Shown: positions 1 to 8,825, numbered from the stretch's first letter. The stretch: 64,000 nucleotides of DNA from Streptomyces longhuiensis (GCF_020616555.1 NZ_CP085174.1:1-64000), one strand, 5' to 3'. The notes: generated from the letters alone by a model not told the origin. Made by a program: numbers and translations.

Positions 1-171
1 TGGACCAGAGCCGTGACTTCACGTACAAGGCCACGCCCAGGCTGTGCCGGTTCGGTAGCGTGATCATGGTGCCGGTCGTGCTCGTCCATGTCTCCATCGT
101 CCCGCCCAGCTGCAGGGCCGGGCCAGGGGGTACAGAAGCACCGCCCGGCCCGCGGGCTCGGCTTACGTCAG

Positions 172-1086
172 CTAGCCCTGTGCCCGCCAGTGCTCCAGCT
201 CCTCACGGGTGCGGCCGACGTCTTCGTGATTCCTGCCGAGCAGGCGTAGCCGATCGGCCAGTAGTTGCTCGAACGCCGCGACGGCTTCAGGGATTTCACC
301 TGCCAGCGCCTGCCAGTGGGCCAGTTGGTGGCGGGTGCGCAAGGTGACGGGGTGATCGGCGCCCAGAACACGTACCCGATCGGGAAGCAGTTGGGCGAAG
401 GCGGTTGCCGCGCCGGCAGGATCACCGGCCACACCCATCCAATGGGCGAGCTCGTCACGGATGGGCAGTACCGCCCGGTGATCGGCCCCGAAGGACGGCA
501 GCAGCTCGTCGAGGAGATGCCTGAGGCTGGTCTCAGCTTGTGCGGCCTGACCTGACCGCCCCAGCATGACAGCCATTTCCCGGCGCGTCGTCAAAGTGTC
601 ATGGTGGCCGTCCCAGAGCTCGTGCCACTGCTGCTGGAGTACCTCGAGGAGTTCCTGGGCGATCTCGCCGCACCTCTCCGGCTCGCTGATCCGCCCCTCG
701 GCACATAGCAGTTGGCAGCGGGTTCGCAGCGTGTCGCGATGGCGGGCGCCGTGCAGGCGTTCCAGGTCGGGCAGCAGGTCCCGGAACGTGTCGATGGCCG
801 CCAGTTTGTATCCTGCTGCCACCTGCCAGACTCCGAGGTCGTACCGGGTGCTCAGGGCCTCGGGATCGTCCTCGCCCAGCACCCGTTCCCGGTCCTCCAC
901 CAGGTCGCCCAACGCGTTCACCGCGCCCGCGGCATCGCCCACGACGCCGCGCCAGTGAGCCAGCTGATGAGCTGTGGCGAACGTGTCGCGACAGTCCGGG
1001 CCGAGCACGCGCAACCGGTCGGCAAGCAGGTCCTGCAGGTTGGCCACCGCCGTCTTGGGATCTCCGGTGCTGCGCCGGGCGCTCAT
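172..1086 (-). CDS. TPR-repeat protein
   Basis: About 304 residues made almost entirely of repeats of roughly 45 residues with the pattern LLxDRxRVLGxDHxxTLxTRxxLAHWxG.AGD..A, repeated at least five times. This is the tetratricopeptide (TPR_10/TPR_12) style of Streptomyces tetratricopeptide proteins, which usually act as protein-binding scaffolds. No enzymatic domain is visible. I chose the ATG at 1086; the frame stays open to 1203, but the upstream part reads YVRADGTRVRAH, which matches the N-terminus of an unrelated small membrane protein at 9884-10162. The upstream part is therefore probably a fused remnant. No partner gene is next to it. The family call is fairly sure; the role is unknown. 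Confidence 0.7.
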   Translation of the reverse strand: MSARRSTGDPKTAVANLQDLLADRLRVLGPDCRDTFATAHQLAHWRGVVGDAAGAVNALGDLVEDRERVLGEDDPEALSTRYDLGVWQVAAGYKLAAIDTFRDLLPDLERLHGARHRDTLRTRCQLLCAEGRISEPERCGEIAQELLEVLQQQWHELWDGHHDTLTTRREMAVMLGRSGQAAQAETSLRHLLDELLPSFGADHRAVLPIRDELAHWMGVAGDPAGAATAFAQLLPDRVRVLGADHPVTLRTRHQLAHWQALAGEIPEAVAAFEQLLADRLRLLGRNHEDVGRTREELEHWRAQG

Positions 1087-1330
1087 CGTGTGCGCCCGGA
1101 CCCTCGTGCCGTCCGCTCGAACGTACGACGCTCCTGACCGAGCACGGTGGTCGGGCCCCGGAGGCGGCTGCCGGATGTACCACACAGGCCGGGAAGCCGG
1201 CACGCCTGTCGTGGGTCATGTCGGGGGGGTTCAGGCTCAAGTGCGACCTCCGTTCCTTGCGCTACAGAAGCCGAAGGACGCAGGGTGTAACGCTCGTGGG
1301 TCGGCTGGACACATCTGTGGTGGAGGGTGC

Positions 1331-1882
1331 ATGGAAACAGTGAGCGATGACCAGCGGTTCACCGAGATATACAGGGAGCACTTTGGTGCGATTGAGGCAT
1401 ACGTCGCGAAGCGTAGCGATCCGACCAGGACAGCGGACGTGGTAGCTGACGTCTTCTTGACCGCGTGGCGTAGGTTTCCGGACCTTCCGCGTACCGCACC
1501 TTTGCCGTGGCTCTACGGCGTTGCTCGACGCACCCTTGCCAACGATCGGCGCTCTCAGCAACGCCAGCTGAAGCTCGCGGAGCTCCTCGTAGATCAGCGG
1601 CCGGCCGCTGATTATGGCCCTCACCCAGACGATGTGATCGCAGAGCTTGACCTAGTCAAGGCTTTTGACCTGCTGAGCGCCAATGACCAAGAGGTCCTAC
1701 GGCTTGCACTCTGGGAAGAACTGTCAATTTCCGAGAGTGGCAAGGCGCTGGGTTGTTCAGCAGCAAGCGCCAGAGTGCGCCTCTTCCGGGCCCGCAAAAG
1801 ACTAAGGACTCTACTCGCGAAAATTTCGTCCAGCCAAACCATCAGCGGCGGGGATCGCGCGCGGAAGGAAGCTCATGCGTGA
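1331..1882 (+). CDS. ECF-type RNA polymerase sigma factor
   Basis: 183 residues, normal for a minimal ECF sigma factor. The sigma-2 region covers about residues 11-80 (DVVADVFLTAWRRF near 36-49, WLYGVARRTLAND near 60-72). The sigma-4 region covers about 110-162, with the helix-turn-helix SISESGKALGCSAASARVR. The frame is open upstream, but the ATG at 1331 has GGAGGG just before it and starts where sigma-2 homology begins. It overlaps the downstream membrane protein gene by 8 bases, so the two are translationally coupled. That partner is probably its regulator. Target promoters are unknown. Confidence 0.9.
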   Translation: METVSDDQRFTEIYREHFGAIEAYVAKRSDPTRTADVVADVFLTAWRRFPDLPRTAPLPWLYGVARRTLANDRRSQQRQLKLAELLVDQRPAADYGPHPDDVIAELDLVKAFDLLSANDQEVLRLALWEELSISESGKALGCSAASARVRLFRARKRLRTLLAKISSSQTISGGDRARKEAHA

Positions 1883-2867
1883 TGTTGAGGAAACTTTGGC
1901 AGCGGCCGGTTCGCGAATCCAGGTGGCCCACGCCTTGCCAGAGGAGAGAGAAGCTCTCCTTGAGCGGATCCTGTCTGAACCCCAGTCCCGAACTCGTGGA
2001 AAAGTACGGCGCCGCAAAGCTTCAAGGAGGAGGGTGGGACTGACGGTTGCGCTGGCGGTGACGGGTGCGCTCGCGGCCACAGCAGTAGTTGTCAGTGACT
2101 TGCTTCCAGGGTCTTACCCGGAGCCGGCGTACGGCGCCACGCCGCCGATGCTCAAGATCAGTTCGGCACGTGACCTGTCTGCACGCGCGGAACTGGAGGC
2201 AGTTGCCCGCCGAACTGAGAGGCTGAAGGAACCTACGTCATCGAGCGATCACTTCGTGCAGGAGACCTGGTCCCTTAGCACCAGGATCGGGGGACGGCAG
2301 ATCACCTCTGCCGTCGTTCCCGAACGCCGGGATTCCTGGAAAAGCGCTGACGGAACCATCAAATGGTCGGTGCGGGCAGAAGATCCTCAGTTCCAGAATG
2401 CCAAGCAGAAGGAAATGTGGCAGGAGCAGTGGGACTCGATAGACGAACCCACGACACGCACTGGTAACGGTGGCTCTTCCTACGGCAACCCGCCGGGGCC
2501 TGATGGGATGCGTAAGTGGCTCGCAAAGGGTTCGCCCGGGGACACTGCTGGATTTATCTCTGAATCTCTGGTTCAGAAAATGATGACCAATCATCTCTCG
2601 CCGCGGCAGCGAGCGGCAGTGCTCCGCGCGCTGGCAGCGAAGAAAGGTCTGCGCTTTTCTGGGTCCACGACTGACCGAGCGGGTCGAGAGGGTGTGGCAT
2701 TTACCGTAGAGTCAACTAATTCTGTGGTGCCTTCTAAGCATATATTGATCATCGACCCCCGCCTCGGTCGCGTGCTGGCTTACGAGGAGGTACTGACCGG
2801 TGACCCTGGAATGCTGAAAGTGAAGACGCCGGCGGTCGTCAACTATGTGACGTTCCTGAAAGGCTAG
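1875..2867 (+). CDS. CU044_5270-like membrane protein, probable sigma-factor partner
   Basis: 330 residues: a short cytoplasmic N-terminus (1-50), a very basic stretch (RRRKASRRR), one transmembrane helix at about 54-74, then an extracytoplasmic domain. Proteins of this layout (CU044_5270 family) are commonly encoded directly after ECF sigma factors in Streptomyces. They are presumed to sense something outside the cell and control the sigma factor. No zinc-binding HxxxCxxC anti-sigma motif is visible, so an anti-sigma role is inferred only from position and topology. The ATG at 1875 lies inside the end of the sigma gene. Confidence 0.7.
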   Translation: MRDVEETLAAAGSRIQVAHALPEEREALLERILSEPQSRTRGKVRRRKASRRRVGLTVALAVTGALAATAVVVSDLLPGSYPEPAYGATPPMLKISSARDLSARAELEAVARRTERLKEPTSSSDHFVQETWSLSTRIGGRQITSAVVPERRDSWKSADGTIKWSVRAEDPQFQNAKQKEMWQEQWDSIDEPTTRTGNGGSSYGNPPGPDGMRKWLAKGSPGDTAGFISESLVQKMMTNHLSPRQRAAVLRALAAKKGLRFSGSTTDRAGREGVAFTVESTNSVVPSKHILIIDPRLGRVLAYEEVLTGDPGMLKVKTPAVVNYVTFLKG

Positions 2868-2955
2868 CGACCTGGCGGCACTGGGCGGTACACATAAGAG
2901 GTCGATCCAAAAAAGACGGGGGTGGCGCGAGCACCACGTCACCCCCGCAACAGAC

Positions 2956-3612
2956 CTACGAGTCAGACGTCCAGAAGCAGTCGGCCCTGTTGTCCAGGCT
3001 GGTTCCTACGAAGGAGTCGCTCGTGTGGGGCTGCTCACCCCACAAGAAGATCGCCCTGCTGTCGTAGCAAGACTTATCGAGACCGGTCTCGCCGCGCCCC
3101 TCAACGTAGATGACGAGGCCCCCCTTGTTTGACCAGGACGAGGTCTTGTTCTCGAACCCCCACTCGGAGAAGAACTTGATGTCGTTGTGGTTGTGCGGCG
3201 CGTTCCACTGGAGGCGCTGCCCGCCGAAGTTCTCGTACTGGTAGAAGCAGTACCAGTCGTTGCCGAAAACTTCCGTGGGGCAGTCGTCGCTGGCCGCCAG
3301 TTCGGCCCCTGCTTCCCTGGATGCCTGGACCGACTTGGTCGAGACTCCAGCGCGCTTGGCCTGCAGCTTGACCGCGGCGGGGCTGCTAGGCGGCGCATCG
3401 CGGTGACCCGGAAGCGGGAAGGCCAAGATGGCCTCGCCACCATCAAATGCGATCTCGTTGCGACTGATCTGGGTACCACCTTCTGTGGTTGCCAAGACCT
3501 TGTCGATCTTCTTCTGGAGGCTGTCTTCTCCAGACGCGGCGTTCGCCTGGGTGAGTGTGACCATGCTCAACAGGGCAGCGCTGAGCAGCGTAACTGTCTT
3601 CCGGAATCTAAT
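2956..3612 (-). CDS. Secreted beta/gamma-crystallin-like or inhibitor I36-like protein
   Basis: A secreted protein. The C-terminal ~100 residues (CPTEVFGNDWYCFYQYENF, then WGFENKTSSWSNKG and RADCFW) have the tyrosine/tryptophan-rich Greek-key look of peptidase inhibitor family I36 and beta/gamma-crystallin domains, with four cysteines. The first ATG or TTG starts (3564-3570) would cut a signal peptide in half. Upstream in frame the sequence reads IRFRKTVTLLSAALLSMV followed by TLTQANA, a complete signal peptide. It starts at an ATT codon (3610-3612) preceded by GGGGGG at good Shine-Dalgarno spacing, and no ATG, GTG or TTG lies further up before a stop at about 3666. ATT is therefore my proposed start. 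Confidence 0.6.
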   Translation of the reverse strand: MRFRKTVTLLSAALLSMVTLTQANAASGEDSLQKKIDKVLATTEGGTQISRNEIAFDGGEAILAFPLPGHRDAPPSSPAAVKLQAKRAGVSTKSVQASREAGAELAASDDCPTEVFGNDWYCFYQYENFGGQRLQWNAPHNHNDIKFFSEWGFENKTSSWSNKGGLVIYVEGRGETGLDKSCYDSRAIFLWGEQPHTSDSFVGTSLDNRADCFWTSDS

Positions 3613-3820
3613 GAGATCCCCCCCAAATATTCGGACACTTGTGCGTCCGGCGACAGTATGTGATCAAGGGATAGCCCTGCGCAAGCCGCTTGCTTGAACA
3701 GATCCCCCTCTGTCTATTTGGTTATAAAACGTCCTCAATCATTCAATTATGTTGGGGATCGTGCGGGTCCAAGTCGGAGGCCGGCCATCTGCCGGTGTCT
3801 GTGCTCGGAACTACCGGGAC

Positions 3821-3931
3821 TACAGCCGTCGGGTCGATGTCCGACTTGCCCGTACCGCCTGCGGGCCCGCTCTGCTTGAGCCGGCAGCCCTGTCCTTCAG
3901 ACGCTGACGCGCCCGCGGTCGGTGGCGCGTT
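3821..3931 (-). pseudogene. Degraded DUF6381-like gene fragment
   Basis: This stretch aligns with the intact DUF6381-like gene at 7347-7538, including the C-terminal coding region for GGTGKPDIDP and the flanking sequence GGCCATCTGCCGGTGTCTGT. Several small deletions break the frame. Together with the neighbouring 65-residue gene it looks like a decayed copy of a block that also exists at 7.3 kb. Confidence 0.5.
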
Positions 3932-3936
3932 CCGCT

Positions 3937-4134
3937 TCAGGGGGATTCGTGCGTGTACAGCCACACCTCATGCGCCGCGCTACTGCCCCGCCGGGCCTCG
4001 CCCTCGATCCGATTCAAAATCGTCTGCACCTGCTCCGAGTTCACAGCGCACTGCGCCAGCTCGACGTATGCGTGAATCGCGTCAAGAGACACGCGAAGCT
4101 CACGGATGGCATCCCCCAGGGCCTTCGGGCTCAT
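3937..4134 (-). CDS. Conserved 65-residue hypothetical protein, copy 1
   Basis: Starts MSPKALGDAIRELR and ends EVWLYTHESP. A second copy of identical length at 41117-41314 differs at about ten positions, mostly conservative (YVELAQCAVN versus YIELAHRAVN). Conservation of length and reading frame argues that it is a real protein. It is predicted helical and soluble, with no recognisable domain. Both copies lie on the minus strand a few kb or less before a Ku gene or Ku remnant, so they belong to the same duplicated block. Function unknown. Confidence 0.6.
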   Translation of the reverse strand: MSPKALGDAIRELRVSLDAIHAYVELAQCAVNSEQVQTILNRIEGEARRGSSAAHEVWLYTHESP

Positions 4135-4247
4135 GCCCACATCATCTGTGCCACACCTGTGAAACGCCTTGGCGCCGTCCAGGCGCTCCAAAGCGCCCTC
4201 TCAGGCTGAGTGGATCTCTTTGATCCTCGAGCTGAGGAGCGGGCGGC

Positions 4248-5618
4248 TCAGTCCTGGCGCTTCTTGCGGCGTCTGAGCCAACCGGCCAGTCCCGCCCGCC
4301 AACGGCGCCGCGGTGGCAGCGGAGTTGAGGCCGGCCGCGGCGGACGGGAAGGCTTGGGCGGGGCCGGCGGCACGGCAGGCGTGATGGGCTCCTGGTCGGC
4401 GGACGGCGCGGCAGGAACGGGAGGCGGAGTCCGAGGCTGGCCCGCAGGCGGGCTCTGCGGAGCTGCGGGGGCCGGGGGTTGTGGCTGCTGCTGCGTGGAG
4501 TCGGGCTCCGCGACTGCCAGTGGCGTGGGCAGGGTGGGCGGCGCGGTCCGGGGGATCGCAGGGTGCGGTGTCGTCGTGTGGCGTGTGGGAACGTCGCGGC
4601 GTCGACCGGAGCGAGCAACGGCCTTGGTGGGGCGGCGTGCTCGTGTGGAGGGCGTGCGGGCGGGCCGTTCGGTGGCGCGTTGGTGCGGGGTCAGGGCGGG
4701 CGGGCTGGTCGGCTGGGTTGCGGTGCCGGTGTTCTCGTCGCTGTGCCAGTAGGCGATCTGCCAGGCCTCGTCGGCGAACATCACCAGCTGAGGTACGCGG
4801 CCGCGGTTGAAGATTTTCCATTTGCCCACGGCCAGGACGTGTGTGCTGGCGGTGAGCGGTTTGATCAGGGTGGGGTGCATGGAGCGCAGTACGACTTCGA
4901 ACTTTGTGCCGTCGAGGTCGCTGTGGTCGGCGAGGGAGACGAAGGGCCGGCCGCTGTCGTCCGGGCGGGCTCGTTGGACCGTGCCGTAGACGGCGATCGG
5001 GTGCGAGGGTGCTGCCTTTTCGGGGCGCTGCGGGTCCAGGCGCGCGGCCAGGTCTGCGTAGGCGTCGGTGGTGGGCCCGTAGCAGAAGCGTCCCCACGGG
5101 ATGGTGGTCTTGCGGCCGTAGGGCTGCACCTTGAACTTCGCGACGACCTTGTCGTCGAAGGCGTTCAGTTGCAGGAACCGGGCGATCTTCGCGGCGCAGT
5201 TCAGCAACGGCGGCAGGGGCGGCGGCACGGTATCGATCTGCTGGGCCCTCACGTCCTGCGGCGGCAGCTCCGGCTTCGTCTCGTCCGGAACCGGCGCCAC
5301 GTCGGCGAGGTCGCCCGGGAGGGTCAGCTTCAGCACGCCGTCGTCCACGTGCGCCAGGCCCTGGGCGCCCTGCGCGATCGAGGTGATCACTTCGACGGGG
5401 TTGAACGGGCAGGTCGCCGTGTGGCGGGTGTTCGGGTTGAGGGCGAAGTGCGCGCGGTAGCTGGCTCCGTTGCGCTTCACGTAGGTGCCTTTGGCGTTCA
5501 CCCCGGCGTCGCATGTCCAGCAGATCAGCTTGTGCTTGTCCGTGTACCAGGCGGGCTCGTTGTCGATCTGCACGGCGAAGACGTGCAACCCGTTGTCCTT
5601 GATCCTCGCTCGGTACAC
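4248..5618 (-). CDS. Hypothetical protein with CxxC motif and proline-rich tail
   Basis: About 456 residues from the GTG at 5618 (VYRARIKDNGLHVFAV); an ATG at 5738 in the same frame would add 40 less protein-like residues. The N-terminal part holds CWTC and a second cysteine in HTATCPFN, possibly binding zinc. The middle (about 150-320) is folded-looking, with GRFCYGPTTDAYADLAARL and DHSDLDGTKFEVVLRSMHP. The last ~140 residues are an extremely proline/alanine/arginine-rich tail ending WLRRRKKRQD. An arginine-rich reading in another frame (4201-5514) is a shadow. I do not recognise the family. Confidence 0.6.
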   Translation of the reverse strand: MYRARIKDNGLHVFAVQIDNEPAWYTDKHKLICWTCDAGVNAKGTYVKRNGASYRAHFALNPNTRHTATCPFNPVEVITSIAQGAQGLAHVDDGVLKLTLPGDLADVAPVPDETKPELPPQDVRAQQIDTVPPPLPPLLNCAAKIARFLQLNAFDDKVVAKFKVQPYGRKTTIPWGRFCYGPTTDAYADLAARLDPQRPEKAAPSHPIAVYGTVQRARPDDSGRPFVSLADHSDLDGTKFEVVLRSMHPTLIKPLTASTHVLAVGKWKIFNRGRVPQLVMFADEAWQIAYWHSDENTGTATQPTSPPALTPHQRATERPARTPSTRARRPTKAVARSGRRRDVPTRHTTTPHPAIPRTAPPTLPTPLAVAEPDSTQQQPQPPAPAAPQSPPAGQPRTPPPVPAAPSADQEPITPAVPPAPPKPSRPPRPASTPLPPRRRWRAGLAGWLRRRKKRQD

Positions 5619-5775
5619 GGCTCCCCCTACGCCTGATCCTGTGGTCCAGGTGATCACACTTGGTGTCGGCGCGGGGCAGTCTCCGCGCACATGGCAGCCG
5701 TTGTGGCCGGATCCGTAAGCGTGACGTAGAGCCGTCATACGCGTCAGTAGAGGCCGATTCTGTGACGGCTGTATG

Positions 5776-6099
5776 TCACGCTGCCCGCGCTCTGCGCGCC
5801 GCCCGGAGGCGCCAGGCTCTTGATCGACACCGCCCGGAGCAATACAGCGCGTCTCGGCGGCGGTGCCCGCCGGCGAATGTGATGTGGCCGCAGACCGGGC
5901 AGGTCAGCAGCCGGATCATGCCGGTGTCACGGTTCCATTCCGCCTCACCGAGCATCAATCCGAGGCCCCAGTCCCGGTCGGTGATCTTCCGGTCCCGGTA
6001 CGCGTGAGCCCGACAGACGTCGTCGCAGTACCTTCGGCGGGTCGACGCATCCTTGGGAAGTCGTGCCCCGCAGGAGTCACAGAAGCGGAGACGGGCCAT
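5776..6099 (-). CDS. Small double zinc-ribbon protein
   Basis: 107 residues starting MARLRFCDSCGARLPKDAS. Four cysteine pairs are visible: CDSC (7-10), CDDVC (25-29), CPVC (67-70) and CSGRC (87-91). They form two treble-clef or zinc-ribbon units, the first resembling the zinc-ribbon found in plasmid and phage proteins of Streptomyces. The C-terminus is strongly basic (RSRAWRLRAARRARAA), so nucleic-acid binding is likely. The same strand is open far upstream to 7302, but that part lies antisense to Ku. The start at 6099 is where the cysteine motifs begin. Confidence 0.65.
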   Translation of the reverse strand: MARLRFCDSCGARLPKDASTRRRYCDDVCRAHAYRDRKITDRDWGLGLMLGEAEWNRDTGMIRLLTCPVCGHITFAGGHRRRDALYCSGRCRSRAWRLRAARRARAA

Positions 6100-6134
6100 G
6101 CCTCCAGGGTCGTTCGCCGCAGTGCCCAACGCAC

Positions 6135-6320
6135 CTAGCCAGCGCTGTCGGAACTCGTGGACAGAGCCATCGGATACGAGACGATCGGCGTCGGCCGCGG
6201 CCTGTCCCAGTCCCGGAACTTCACCGGATACACGGCCGTCGACCGGGGCCGGGGCACCTTCTTTCCGGAGCCCTCTGCGCTGCCGTTCCCTGTGGTGCTG
6301 GCGAAGTCGACGACCACCAG
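6135..6320 (-). pseudogene. Truncated copy of a small membrane protein gene
   Basis: The sequence IALVVVDFASTTGNGSAEG and the tail RSTAVYPVKFRDWDRPRP match the second half of the protein at 9884-10162. The N-terminal half (YVRADGTRVREH) is missing; Ku promoter-proximal DNA takes its place. It reads as a remnant left by a rearrangement upstream of Ku. Confidence 0.5.
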
Positions 6321-6399
6321 GGCGATCCCGCGGCCTGAACCTCCGCACTGGCGTGCTGGCCGAGGTGCATCCGGAGCGGTGGCGATGGAGGCTTAAGGC

Positions 6400-7167
6400 A
6401 TGAGGGCCCTGTGGTCCGGCGTGATCCAGTTCGGGCTGGTCGTGCTGCCCGTGAAGCTGTTCTCGGCGACCGAAGAGCACACAGTCCGGCTTCGGGAGAT
6501 CCATGCCGCGGACAGCGGCAGGGTGCAGCATCGGCGGTTCTGTGAGGCCGAGGACCGTGAAATCGGGTACGAGGAGGTCGGGCGCGGCTGGGAGCTGCCG
6601 GATGGGCAGCTGGTGCCGCTCACGGATGAAGACCTGGCGCGTCTGCCGCTGGCGACTCGGCACGTCGTGGAGGTGCTCGGCTTCGTGCCGTGGGAGGACA
6701 TCGACCCGATCTCGTTCAGCAGGCCGTACTACGTCGGGCCCGGCGGCCCGTCCGCGGACCGGGCGTACGCGCTGCTCGTCGAGGCGCTCGCCCGCACCGG
6801 GCAGGCCGGCGTGTGCAAGGTCGCCGTCCGCTCGAGGGAACGGATCGCACTGCTGCGCCCCCGCCACGGCATCCTGATCCTCCACACGCTGCTCTGGCGG
6901 AACGAACTGCGCGACCCCGGCAACCTCGCCCCGTCCGCACCGGTCACCGACCGGGAGCTGGAACTCGCCGAGGCACTGATCCGCGAACTCCCAGGCGTCG
7001 AGGTCGACCAGCTGCGGGACGAGTACCGTCACGCGCTCGAGGAGCTGGTCGAGGCGAAGGCGTCCGGCGGCCAGCTCGCCGCGCCGCCCCAGCCCGCGCC
7101 GGCGATCGACCTGATGACCGCGCTTCAGGAGTCGGTGCGCGCCGCACGCGCCCACCAGGCAGGCTGA
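6400..7167 (+). CDS. ku: Ku protein, DNA end-binding, non-homologous end joining
   Basis: 255 residues with the bacterial Ku core from the first residue: MRALWSGVIQFGLVVLPVKL, then the HRRFCEAEDREIGYEEVGRG region, the EVLGFVPWEDIDPISFSRPY strand and the YALLVEALARTG helix. Bacterial Ku forms a homodimeric ring on double-strand ends and recruits LigD. The protein stops at RAARAHQAG, so the lysine-rich tail of longer Ku proteins is absent. No ligD is in the window; the ligase would have to come from elsewhere. A copy with an internal deletion lies at 41581, and two pieces of only the last coding exon-like 60 bases lie at 17122 and 50926. Confidence 0.93.
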   Translation: MRALWSGVIQFGLVVLPVKLFSATEEHTVRLREIHAADSGRVQHRRFCEAEDREIGYEEVGRGWELPDGQLVPLTDEDLARLPLATRHVVEVLGFVPWEDIDPISFSRPYYVGPGGPSADRAYALLVEALARTGQAGVCKVAVRSRERIALLRPRHGILILHTLLWRNELRDPGNLAPSAPVTDRELELAEALIRELPGVEVDQLRDEYRHALEELVEAKASGGQLAAPPQPAPAIDLMTALQESVRAARAHQAG

Positions 7168-7346
7168 GTGACGGCAGGACGGCTCGGCGGTACTGCCAGG
7201 GGTGCGGTGATCCTTTGCCGGTGTGGTTGGCGGCAGAGGCGTTGTTCGTGGGTGGAGAGAAGCAGGTACCGGCCGGGGGCCTCTCTCGTGCCAGACAGTC
7301 ACGGAGGCCGGCCACCGGCCGGTGTCTTTGTTCGGACCTGCCGGGA

Positions 7347-7538
7347 CTACATCGGGTCGATGTCCGGCTTGCCCGTACCGCCTGCCTGCTCGCTCTGCTC
7401 CTTGAGCTGGCGGGCCTTGTCCTTCAGACGCTGACGCTCCTGCGGGTCAGTGGCACGTTCCGCGGCCTGTTCCAGGTCCGCGGCCCGGGCACGCATCTGC
7501 TTCTGCTGGGCACGACCGGACTCGCCTGCAGCGCTCAT
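7347..7538 (-). CDS. DUF6381-family small protein
   Basis: 63 residues, MSAAGESGRAQQKQMRARA, followed by a highly charged helix (RATDPQERQRLKDKARQLKE) and the end GGTGKPDIDPM. This matches the short, helical DUF6381 proteins of Streptomyces as I remember them; their function is unknown. The ATG at 7538 has AGGAG eight bases upstream, which decides the start against a longer frame to 7610. A broken copy is at 3821-3931. Confidence 0.7.
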   Translation of the reverse strand: MSAAGESGRAQQKQMRARAADLEQAAERATDPQERQRLKDKARQLKEQSEQAGGTGKPDIDPM

Positions 7539-7819
7539 GATCACTCCTAGGATGGGAAGAGCGGGCCACCTCAGCGAAACAGGCCTCGTCACCCCCTGCA
7601 TCTCGATCAATCACCCACTGCTATCTACGCAGTTGAGAAAGCCCTCCCGGGACGATTCCCGTGCGCTCACGGTGTGGGGCGCTTTCGCGCAGTGCCTGTT
7701 TGCGATGTCGAGGTTGGAGAGGGGCCTGGTCTGAGGGGGCGAGGCGGGTGGAGAGTAAGGGCATTTGCGGGCGTGGCCTGGCTGCAGTCCGTGATGAACT
7801 TCGGAGGAGGACGGACCTT

Positions 7820-8002
7820 GTGATCTGCCCCAAGTGCAAGCGTCTTATGAAGGTAAGGACGGATGGCTCCCGGGTCTGCTTCAGGTGCGGCATCGTCCGG
7901 CAACCTGAGGATGAGTGCCAGCCGGTCCCGGAACCTGACCTGCCGGGAGGCGCCGGGAGTGGCCGCGTAGTCGACCGCGCGTACTGCTCGCCCCAGAGGT
8001 AA
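7820..8002 (+). CDS. Small CxxC-CxxC protein (60 residues)
   Basis: A GTG at 7820 preceded by GGAGGAGG gives a 60-residue protein with CPKC (4-7) and CFRC (22-25) on a short basic hairpin, the spacing of a rubredoxin-like zinc ribbon. The tail ends RAYCSPQR. The 3' end overlaps the start of the structured repeat at 7985-8106. In the second copy of that repeat the reading frame is not conserved, so the tail may be accidental. Function unknown. Confidence 0.45.
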   Translation: MICPKCKRLMKVRTDGSRVCFRCGIVRQPEDECQPVPEPDLPGGAGSGRVVDRAYCSPQR

Positions 8003-8106
8003 AATAGGGGCGTAGCGGGAGACGCGTTAAGTGCTCTGATCAGGAAAGTTCCCATGGGCGGCCCCATGGAGATGCCCCCTCTCCGGAGGGGGTTTTCCCA
8101 TGTCTG
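7985..8106 (+). repeat. Structured intergenic element, copy A
   Basis: Shares CTGCTCGCCCCAGAGGTAA, TGCTCTGA.CAGG and a hairpin with copy B at 10377-10500. The hairpin arms are ATGGAGATGCCCCCTC and GAGGGGGTTTTCCCAT around TCCG, with two mismatches. The right arm contains GGAGGGGG eight bases before an ATG, so it could be a ribosome-binding site held in a stem. It could equally be a terminator or a small RNA. Confidence 0.5.
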
Positions 8107-8254
8107 GGACCACTCGGAGGGGGCTTCAGGGCGTACAGGACGGGACGGCTGCCGGTCACAGGTGCGTACTGCGGCGGCCCGGTCAGGGAAGCAGCTGGTT
8201 CGGCACGGGCCCGTTCGCACCGGATCGGGCGCGTGCCGGCTCCCAGGTGCGTCG

Positions 8255-8653
8255 TCAGGTGGTTGGGGGCACGGCGCGGGTCAGGGGTTGGAGGTCGCCG
8301 TAGAGGGCGGCGTGCAGGGCGGCGGCCAGTTCGCGGGCCCGTACCTCGCCGTCCACGTCGTGCAGGTCGAAGGTGACGGGGCCGGCGGAGGAGTCGGGAC
8401 GGATCTCCCCGGAGCGGATGAGGCGGATGACGGCCTCGCGCACCGCGTTGTACACCGTGCTGTCGATGGTGTGCTGCGGGGCGGTGAGCGCGTCGGCCTT
8501 CACCGTCCACGGCGGCTTGGGCCCGCCCTGTTGCTCGACCGCGATGAACACGACGCGCTGATCCTTGGCAGCCTTGCAGGCGGCCTCGAACGCTTCCAGA
8601 CCGGTCGCGTCCGGGATCCGGTCCGCGGGGCATGGCGTCGGCAACGGCTCCAT
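8255..8653 (-). CDS. Hypothetical protein, 132 residues
   Basis: Starts MEPLPTPCPADRIPDATGLE with GGGAGGATG upstream. The protein is soluble and alpha/beta-like, with FEAACKAAKDQRVVFIAVEQ near the N-terminus and DGEVRARELAAALHAALYGD near the C-terminus. Codon use is typical of the region, and the opposite strand shows no better candidate. I do not recognise a family. It ends facing the structured element at 8.0 kb. Confidence 0.5.
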   Translation of the reverse strand: MEPLPTPCPADRIPDATGLEAFEAACKAAKDQRVVFIAVEQQGGPKPPWTVKADALTAPQHTIDSTVYNAVREAVIRLIRSGEIRPDSSAGPVTFDLHDVDGEVRARELAAALHAALYGDLQPLTRAVPPTT

Positions 8654-8791
8654 ATGACAAGCATCCTCCCAGGAGACAGGTCAAGGCGCCGTGCGGTGAC
8701 GCGGAGGTGTCCACGCGGGCAAAGCAATCGTTGTGATGGTGCGCGACAAACGGCTTCCGGCTCCGCCTCCCCCGGACCGTGCGAACCAGGG

Positions 8792-8825
8792 CCCTGGCCT
8801 GCCCCGTTTCGGGGCGTGGCCAGGG
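8792..8825. terminator. G+C-rich hairpin, likely terminator
   Basis: CCCTGGCCTGCCCCG and CGGGGCGTGGCCAGGG pair around a TTT loop. It lies between the gene at 8255-8653 and the STAS-like gene, in a 560-base stretch with no convincing coding sequence. Confidence 0.5.

Noticed and set aside
1..171. Search for a gene at the left edge
   Set aside because: The plus-strand frame from 60 to 347 is proline/arginine-rich and overlaps the TPR gene; nothing supported.
4201..5514. Arginine-rich open frame overlapping the 4248-5618 gene
   Set aside because: Out-of-frame reading of a proline-rich coding region; no start context.
8100..8303. Open frame starting right after the hairpin of element A
   Set aside because: Although GGAGGGGG precedes the ATG, the product is not protein-like and is not conserved after the hairpin of copy B, where the coding sequence differs completely.
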